DNA from: Oscillospiraceae bacterium
GTDB taxonomy: Bacteria > Bacillota > Clostridia > Oscillospirales > Oscillospiraceae
DNA: 64,000 nucleotides
Reading direction: 5' to 3'
Assembly: GCA_030625685.1 (NCBI GenBank)
Contig: DAOUQJ010000004.1
Span: 71,028 to 135,027, forward strand
Every line of letters starts with the position of its first letter. Position 1 is the stretch's first letter. Shown piece by piece: positions 58,045-64,000 of the stretch. The translations under genes were made by a program, and so were the position numbers. The notes under the pieces are model-generated. The model was given only the letters and a program-made list of their open reading frames with translations. It was not told the DNA's origin and ran no database searches.

Positions 58045-58692
58045 ATGCCAGAAAGAATTGTTATGACAGAGTCAATGGACTCGATTCACCAATCCCTTGC
58101 TAGAATGACAGCCCTCGTTTCATCTTCTATGGAAAAGATGACCATTGCACTAGCTAACAAAGATCATGTGCTTGCAAACGAAGTCATTGCACTGGATGAA
58201 CAAATTGACGCAATGGAACTCAAAATTGAAAAGGACTGCATCGTCCTCATTGCAAGACATCAGCCCATCGCCTCTGACTTGCGTGAAGTTACCTCTGTGC
58301 TCAAAGTCATTACTGACCTTGAACGCGTGGGAGATTTGTGCGAAGATATCTGCAAGTATATCCTGCTATTTGAAAATGAAGAGTATTTCAAACCGCTTGT
58401 TGATCTGCCCAACATGGCAGAAAGCTGTAAAAATATGATCAATCTGTCCATCACAAGTTTCATCACCAAAGATTTGGAGCTTGCCCGTGAGGCGCTCAAC
58501 ATTCATGACAAAATTCGTGAAATCTATGTTGCCATCAAAGATGAACTCATTGGCATCATGGAACAAAACGGAAAACTTGTCCGTCAGGGCACGTATTTCA
58601 TACTCATCAGCAAATATCTAGAGCGTATTTCTGCACACTCTGAAAACATCGCCGAATGGATCATTTATAACGTCACAGGGAGTCACTTATGA
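58045..58692 (+). CDS. phoU: phosphate signalling regulator PhoU
   Basis: A 215-residue all-helical protein with two PhoU repeats, each with the E/D-xxxD metal motif (ITDLERVGDLCEDI and KYLERISAHSENIAEW). It links PstB activity to the PhoR kinase. AGGAGG precedes the ATG, and the stop overlaps phoP by 4 nt. Confidence 0.96.
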   Translation: MPERIVMTESMDSIHQSLARMTALVSSSMEKMTIALANKDHVLANEVIALDEQIDAMELKIEKDCIVLIARHQPIASDLREVTSVLKVITDLERVGDLCEDICKYILLFENEEYFKPLVDLPNMAESCKNMINLSITSFITKDLELAREALNIHDKIREIYVAIKDELIGIMEQNGKLVRQGTYFILISKYLERISAHSENIAEWIIYNVTGSHL

Positions 58693-59363
58693 AAAAAATT
58701 CTCGTGGTGGAAGATGAAATCCATCTATCCGAACTCATCAAATATAATCTGCACATTTCTGGCTATGATGTCACAACCAGTTTTGATGGACAAGATGCCC
58801 TCAATCAAATCAAGACGAATCACTTTGATTTGATTCTTTTGGATGTCATGCTGCCATTTCTCGATGGCTTTTCTCTGCTCAAATATATCAAAAGCAGTGA
58901 AGAGCTCAAACACATCCCTGTCATCATGCTCACCGCCAAAAACACGGAAAGTGACATCGTGTTAGGTCTCGAAAGTGGAGCGATTGACTACATCCCCAAA
59001 CCCTTCAATGTTGGTGAACTGCTCGCGCGTGTCAAACTGCGCATCCAAGACAATGCCCCCACTACAGCAAACACCATTGAGTGGGAGGACGTCATCATCG
59101 ACAAAGAGCGTCACACTGTCACCAAACATGGCGAGAAAATTCAGCTCACGAACAAAGAATTTGACATGCTCGTCTATCTCATGGAACATGAAGGAAAAGT
59201 ATACACCAGAGATGAACTGCTCAGTCACATTTGGGGCTATGACTATTACGGTGGCACACGAACCGTTGACGTGCATATCCGCAGTCTCAGAAAAAAAGTG
59301 GTGGGTCATCACATCACCACCATCATAGGAGTGGGGTATAAATTTGAAACGGTCATTGATTAG
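58689..59363 (+). CDS. phoP: phosphate response regulator, OmpR/PhoB family
   Basis: A 224-residue regulator. The receiver has VVEDE, phospho-acceptor D52 (LILLDVMLP), a conserved Thr (MLTAKN) and PKPF. The winged helix has LTNKEFDMLVYLMEHEGK and TRDELLSHIWGYDYYGGTRTVDVHI. It probably binds the TTTACAT repeats upstream of pstS and pstC. Confidence 0.95.
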   Translation: MKKILVVEDEIHLSELIKYNLHISGYDVTTSFDGQDALNQIKTNHFDLILLDVMLPFLDGFSLLKYIKSSEELKHIPVIMLTAKNTESDIVLGLESGAIDYIPKPFNVGELLARVKLRIQDNAPTTANTIEWEDVIIDKERHTVTKHGEKIQLTNKEFDMLVYLMEHEGKVYTRDELLSHIWGYDYYGGTRTVDVHIRSLRKKVVGHHITTIIGVGYKFETVID

Positions 59364-61092
59364 ATCCTATCTGCTTTCCATTCTCATTCTCTTACTGGTG
59401 TTTTCCGCTGTTGCCTATCACTACACAAAGACGGCAATTGAACATCAGACCTACGACCAGCTTGTCAGCGATCTGCATGGTTTTGACCTCTATCTATCCG
59501 AACATGAAGAGAAAGACATTGACACCTTGTGTCACAGCTATGGTGCCATTACCCTCATGCGCATCACCGCCATTGCAGAAGATGGCACTGTTTTAGGCGA
59601 TAGCCAAAATAACAAAGATGTCATGACCAACCATAAAAATCGCCCTGAAGTCATCGAGGCAAAAGATGGTGGCATTGGATACTCCAAGCGATACTCCAAC
59701 ACAGAAAAAACTGACTACATCTATACCGCCAAACTGACAGCATTTCAAAACGCACCGCTCATCATTCGCACCTCGAATTCTGTTAGTATGAGCAATGACT
59801 TTTTGACTGCCATCATCCTTGGTCTTATTGTTTCTCTTGTTATTGCGCTTGCCCTTTCACTTGTCTCCGTGTTTCGATTTACCAAGGTGCTGACAAAGCC
59901 GATTCAAGAAATTAGACAGCAGGCAAAGCAAATTGCAGAGGGAGATTATGGCATCAAGGTATATACCAAAAGCTATGACGAGGTCACAAGTCTTTCCACT
60001 TCCATCAATAAAATGTCTATGGCACTACAATCCTCTTTTGATAGCTTATCTCTACAAAATGCACAAATGGAAACCATTTTGCAAAACCTCGAAACTGGCA
60101 TTATGGTTACCGATATGGACGGCAACATCAAATATGCCAACGACACTTTTTATCACGTATTGGAGCGCAAAAAAACAAATCGCCAATACAACATCTATGA
60201 TTTTCTGTTCGACAATGTGATTTTTGAATTACTGGACGAACTCAAAGAGCATGGTGGTACTGTATCAAAAGAAAATGTAGAGTTTTTGGGCGGAAAATAC
60301 CGCAGCTATGAAACAACCTATATCACTAGTGAAGAAGGACTCAAAGGCATTTTGCTCATCGTCCGTGATGTGACCAATTTAAACCATCTCGAAAAACTCC
60401 GTAGTGAATTTGTCTCAAACGTCACACATGAACTCAAAACGCCCATCACCTCCATCTACGGATTTGCCCAAACACTACTGTCTGGCGCATATCGAGATGA
60501 AACGGTGGCAAAGAAGTTTCTCACCATCATCGAAAGTGAAAGTAGCCGTCTCAATCACCTCGTTGATGACATCCTTACCATTCAAACTTATGAACATGAG
60601 AAGACGCCGAAACACCTAAGCGTTGATGTACTCGCGGTCGCCAAAGAGTGCATTGAAATTGTACGCTATACTGTGAAAGATGATGTGACACTCTCGCTTT
60701 CCTTTGATGAAGAGAGCGACTATATCGTCTTGGCAACACCAGACAAAATCAAACAGATTCTACTCAATCTGCTCAGCAATTCCATCAAGTTCACGTCTCA
60801 TGGGAGCGTGACCTTGCAATTGGAACACAAGGAAGAGAGCATTGTCATATCGGTCATGGACACTGGGATCGGCATTGATAAAAACCACCACAAACGACTC
60901 TTTGAACGGTTTTATCGTGTAGATGCGCATAGAAGCCGTGAAGAAGGTGGAACAGGGCTTGGGCTGTCCATTGTGAAACACATTGTGCTCTCCCTCGGTG
61001 GCAACATCGCTCTTGAGAGCAAACCAAATTTAGGAACCACCATTTCCATTACACTTCCTAAATATCCTTCTTCTCAACCCATAGAATACTGA
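59344..61092 (+). CDS. phoR: phosphate sensor histidine kinase PhoR-like
   Basis: A 582-residue kinase. Two membrane segments (about 8-26 and 158-180) flank a small external domain; a HAMP domain, a PAS domain (ILQNLETGIMVTDMDGNIKYAN), the H-box FVSNVTHELKTPITSI and N, G1 and G2 boxes (LLSNSIKFT, DTGIGID, GGTGLGLSIV) follow. The TTG start overlaps phoP by 20 nt. The terminator at 61098 follows. Confidence 0.94.
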   Translation: MKRSLIRSYLLSILILLLVFSAVAYHYTKTAIEHQTYDQLVSDLHGFDLYLSEHEEKDIDTLCHSYGAITLMRITAIAEDGTVLGDSQNNKDVMTNHKNRPEVIEAKDGGIGYSKRYSNTEKTDYIYTAKLTAFQNAPLIIRTSNSVSMSNDFLTAIILGLIVSLVIALALSLVSVFRFTKVLTKPIQEIRQQAKQIAEGDYGIKVYTKSYDEVTSLSTSINKMSMALQSSFDSLSLQNAQMETILQNLETGIMVTDMDGNIKYANDTFYHVLERKKTNRQYNIYDFLFDNVIFELLDELKEHGGTVSKENVEFLGGKYRSYETTYITSEEGLKGILLIVRDVTNLNHLEKLRSEFVSNVTHELKTPITSIYGFAQTLLSGAYRDETVAKKFLTIIESESSRLNHLVDDILTIQTYEHEKTPKHLSVDVLAVAKECIEIVRYTVKDDVTLSLSFDEESDYIVLATPDKIKQILLNLLSNSIKFTSHGSVTLQLEHKEESIVISVMDTGIGIDKNHHKRLFERFYRVDAHRSREEGGTGLGLSIVKHIVLSLGGNIALESKPNLGTTISITLPKYPSSQPIEY

Positions 61093-61097
61093 CATAA

Positions 61098-61138
61098 ACG
61101 CAGTAGCGCAAAACAAACGATGCGCTACTGCGTTTTTC
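61098..61138 (+). terminator. terminator of the pst-pho operon
   Basis: A 13-bp perfect stem ACGCAGTAGCGCA / TGCGCTACTGCGT (61098-61110, 61121-61133) followed by TTTTTCTG. Confidence 0.92.
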
Positions 61139-61237
61139 TGCCTTTGTCTAGTCTTGCAATTTTACATTTTTTCCTCTAGAATGATTGAAGTGACTGTCAA
61201 AATTATACAAATTACTCCTATTCTTCTGGAGGACTTT

Positions 61238-63475
61238 ATGCCTGTCTTTTTACTGATTGCCCCTTTTTTATGTCTAGCCTCTTTCCTGAGCTTATACTGT
61301 TCTAACATTTTGGGTTTCGCTATTGGCATCTCCTTACTTCCATTTCTATTCTTCTTCAAACAGAGGAAAATGCCACGCGTTTCCCTCTGTCTTTTCGCGC
61401 TTTCTTTTGGATTTTTATGGTCTAGCCTATATACCACCTTCTATTTTGCACCAGCGGAAAAGCTCATGTATGAAACCATTAAAATGGAAGCCACTGTGAA
61501 AGACTTTCCTATGAAAACACAATATGGCTACTTTGTCTCAGCAAACGGTGGAACAAAAGATGGTCCCGCCTTTCCAATGACCCTTGCTCTATCCAATGAC
61601 TTTTCTGACCTCAAACCTGGGGACAAGGTCACCGCCATTTCATATGTAAAACCAGCAGACCAAAATGACGAGATCCCCTTTTATTATCGAGCCAAGCATA
61701 TCTATCTATTTGCCAAACCCTATGGTGAAATCACTGTGCAAAAAGCCGAAGGTGTTTCGCCGATTTACTATCCCAAATACGTGGCAAACTATCTCAAAAA
61801 CACAGCCAGCACACTATATGAAACTGACAGTGATGCGCTCATCACAGCCTTACTTACAGGTGACCGATCGAAACTATCTGACTCTGATTTACATGCGTTT
61901 TCAAGAGCAGGTCTCTCCCATGTCATCGCCATTTCTGGCATGCACATTGGTGTGTTATCTGGTTTATTTGTCTTTCTCTTTGGAACTTCAGGCCGAAGAA
62001 ATATCATACTCCATCTACTGCTTCTATTCTTTTTTGTCTGTATGACAGGAGCAGGGGCTGGCACCGTGCGCGCATTTATCCTCTCTGCCATCACCCTCTC
62101 TGCCCCTCTGTTTTATCGAAAGCCTCATCCACTTAATTCACTGGGATTTGCCCTTTGTCTCATGCTCCTCATTAACCCTTATGCTGTTGCCAATGTCGGT
62201 TTGCAGTTTTCCTTTCTCGCAACCTTGGGTATTTTCCTCGTAGCTCTGCCACTCTATGCACGCTTAAAACTAATTGTACGTTCAAAACTCTATCGCTCTC
62301 TTTGCTCCATCCTTGCTGTCAGTTTTGGCGCGCTACTATTCACCTTGCCACTATCGGCCTATTATTTTCAGACCGTCTCTTTCATTGCTCCACTATCAAA
62401 CCTCTTGACGCTTTGGTCTATCACACTTTGCTTCGTCTTAGGCCTTTTGTCAATTCTACTATATTCGGTTTTTCCAATTCTGGCTGTGCCCATTGTCTTT
62501 CTCACAGAACACATCTCTAGCTTTTTCTTTTGGTTCACGCGTGCACTCGAGCGCATTCCACTGCTGTCTTTTCCCTTTCCTTCGGTTTATTTTATCTTAT
62601 ACTTTTCTATTTTTTATGGTATGATTGTACTATGGTATAGAGGCGCGAGAAAGGGATATCGCTATACGCTCATCCCCACATGCGCACTTGTCTTATGCTT
62701 TTGTATTTTTATACTGCTGTCTAATCTCAGTGTATCGACAAAACCACTCGGTTTACATGTATTAAATGTTGGACAAGGGCAATCACTACTTCTGACATCC
62801 AACCGCACGCGCGCCCTCATTGATTGTGGTGGAGACAAAACAGCTGGACACACAGCCGCCGACTATCTACAAAGCTTGGGCTATACCAATGTTTCTATGG
62901 TTGTGCTCACACATTACCACGCTGACCACATGAATGGTTTGGCTGATTTTTGCCGTCGCATCTCGGTAGGTTCTTTTGTTCTACCTGACACAAAATTTGA
63001 CAGTGAAAGCCACAAACAGGTAACAAACCTGGCTGAAACGTATGATATTCCAATTATCTATCTTCATGAAGCCACAGACTTCACGCTGGGAGACGCGACT
63101 TTAAGAGTCTACCCACCTGTCAACAAGATAGATGAAAACGAAGCAGGGCTTTGCATGCTTTATAGTCTCAACGACTGGGATGCACTCATCACTGGCGACA
63201 TTGGCAAAGAAACAGAGCTCTCTCTTTTAAAACACTATGACGTGCCTAATATTGAACTGCTTGTTTTAGGCCATCACGGCTCTGCTTCCTCAACTTCCTC
63301 TGAGTTTCTTGAAGCCGTCACACCTGAAACTGCCGTTGCCTCTGTTGGAAAGGGCAATAGATACGGTCACCCTGCCGAAGAAGTTCTTCAAAAACTAGAT
63401 AACTATAACATTCCACTCTATCGTACTGATACCATGCACACGCTGACATTTTTCATCCATCCAAAGGAGTCGTAA
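61238..63475 (+). CDS. comEC: DNA uptake channel protein ComEC/Rec2
   Basis: A 745-residue membrane protein for import of single-stranded DNA during transformation. It has N-terminal membrane segments with an OB-like DUF4131 part, the competence domain with HVIAISGMHIGVLSGLF and LRFS-like stretches, and a C-terminal metallo-beta-lactamase domain (LNVGQGQSLLL, LTHYHADHMNG, LVLGHHGSASS). ATG 61238 has GGAGG 5 nt upstream; the frame extends upstream to 61154 without a good ribosome binding site. No other com gene is nearby. Confidence 0.94.
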   Translation: MPVFLLIAPFLCLASFLSLYCSNILGFAIGISLLPFLFFFKQRKMPRVSLCLFALSFGFLWSSLYTTFYFAPAEKLMYETIKMEATVKDFPMKTQYGYFVSANGGTKDGPAFPMTLALSNDFSDLKPGDKVTAISYVKPADQNDEIPFYYRAKHIYLFAKPYGEITVQKAEGVSPIYYPKYVANYLKNTASTLYETDSDALITALLTGDRSKLSDSDLHAFSRAGLSHVIAISGMHIGVLSGLFVFLFGTSGRRNIILHLLLLFFFVCMTGAGAGTVRAFILSAITLSAPLFYRKPHPLNSLGFALCLMLLINPYAVANVGLQFSFLATLGIFLVALPLYARLKLIVRSKLYRSLCSILAVSFGALLFTLPLSAYYFQTVSFIAPLSNLLTLWSITLCFVLGLLSILLYSVFPILAVPIVFLTEHISSFFFWFTRALERIPLLSFPFPSVYFILYFSIFYGMIVLWYRGARKGYRYTLIPTCALVLCFCIFILLSNLSVSTKPLGLHVLNVGQGQSLLLTSNRTRALIDCGGDKTAGHTAADYLQSLGYTNVSMVVLTHYHADHMNGLADFCRRISVGSFVLPDTKFDSESHKQVTNLAETYDIPIIYLHEATDFTLGDATLRVYPPVNKIDENEAGLCMLYSLNDWDALITGDIGKETELSLLKHYDVPNIELLVLGHHGSASSTSSEFLEAVTPETAVASVGKGNRYGHPAEEVLQKLDNYNIPLYRTDTMHTLTFFIHPKES

Positions 63476-63480
63476 CCCCA

Positions 63481-64000
63481 ATGGCAATCAAAGATAAATC
63501 CGCAGACACTGCTGCGTTTAAAAAACTCAAAAAAGATATTAAAGAAGAGTCCATTCAAAAGCTATACATCTTTCACGGTGTAGAGCATTATTTGCGCGAC
63601 CATTATTTAGAGCAAATCAAACAGAAACTGTTGCCAGATGGTATGGAACACTTCAATTTTCACACCCTCACAGAAAAGACGTTTAGTCTCAATAAACTTT
63701 CTGAACTGGTGGATGGTTTGCCTATGATGAGTGCACGCACCGTCATCGTCGTTTCTGACGTGGATCTCTTCAAACTCAACGAAGATGGACGCCGCACCAT
63801 CAGTGAGTTATTTGAAACACTGCCTGACTATGTCTGTCTCATCTTCTTGTATGACCTCATTGATTACAAAAGTGACGGGCGCATCAAAAAACTTGCCTCA
63901 GCAATCAAAACCCATGCCCAAGTGGTGAATTTTGCTAGACAAAATGCCAATGACTTATCCGACTGGATTGCCCGCAGATTCAAAGCACTCAACCACACCA
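63481..64000 (+). CDS. holA: DNA polymerase III delta subunit (partial, 5' part)
   Basis: The first 173 residues, beyond which the window ends. It loads the sliding clamp as part of the clamp loader. KLYIFHGVEHYLRDHYLEQI is the usual N-terminal motif, followed by FNFHTLTEKTFSLNKLSELVDGLPMMSARTVIIV and LPDYVCLIFLYD. It begins 5 nt after comEC, the frequent comEC-holA order of Firmicutes. Confidence 0.92.
   Translation, partial: MAIKDKSADTAAFKKLKKDIKEESIQKLYIFHGVEHYLRDHYLEQIKQKLLPDGMEHFNFHTLTEKTFSLNKLSELVDGLPMMSARTVIVVSDVDLFKLNEDGRRTISELFETLPDYVCLIFLYDLIDYKSDGRIKKLASAIKTHAQVVNFARQNANDLSDWIARRFKALNHT

Overview
The window looks like part of the chromosome of an endospore-forming, low-to-mid GC Firmicute of the class Clostridia. 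Evidence: the order and sequence style of the S10-spc-alpha ribosomal cluster, zinc-ribbon S14, GGAGG ribosome binding sites, TTGACA/TATAAT-type promoters, a YtaF sporulation membrane protein and a PdaB-type spore polysaccharide deacetylase. I do not assign a genus.

Region 1 (1-23300, minus strand) is informational. A promoter at 23265-23293 and a structured leader drive rpsJ-rplCDWB-rpsS-rplV-rpsC-rplP-rpmC-rpsQ-rplNXE-rpsNH-rplFR-rpsE-rpmD-rplO-secY-adk-map-KOW protein-infA-rpmJ-rpsMKD-rpoA-rplQ, ending at a long terminator. After a small flavoprotein gene comes rpoB with its own promoter, and then rpoC, which runs off the left edge. rplKAJL and the rpsLG-fusA-tuf genes that often adjoin these blocks are not here.

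Region 2 (23640-25570, mostly plus) holds tRNA-Met(CAU) and tRNA-Glu(UUC), an orphan phage-type holin, ytaF, and the first 174 codons of pdaB.

Region 3 (about 25567-45027) is the main discovery. It is a 19,461-bp block sitting inside pdaB. The missing last 80 codons of pdaB are at 45026-45268, in the same orientation and frame. Removing the block at a TGA shared by both junctions restores a 254-residue PdaB with all NodB motifs. The two block ends, joined, form a 42-bp imperfect dyad (15 of 20 half-site positions) centred on the GA of that TGA, as expected of a large serine recombinase attP. A large serine recombinase gene lies inside at 41012-42478, preceded by a 50-codon ORF. This has the layout of a 'skin'-type sporulation intervening element. 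The other genes in it are an OFA-type MFS transporter with a divergent LysR regulator, a DUF1847 protein, an RluA-type pseudouridine synthase, an FAH-family hydrolase, a divergent PAP2 protein, a 2657-residue S-layer-homology protein, a decayed beta-phosphoglucomutase, a DUF1801 protein and a secreted beta-propeller protein.

Region 4 (45350-64000) has a CitA/CitB-type two-component system (minus), then on the plus strand the F-ATP synthase operon atpBEFHAGDC, the phosphate system pstS / pstCAB-phoU-phoP-phoR with TTTACAT repeats at both promoters, comEC, and the start of holA.
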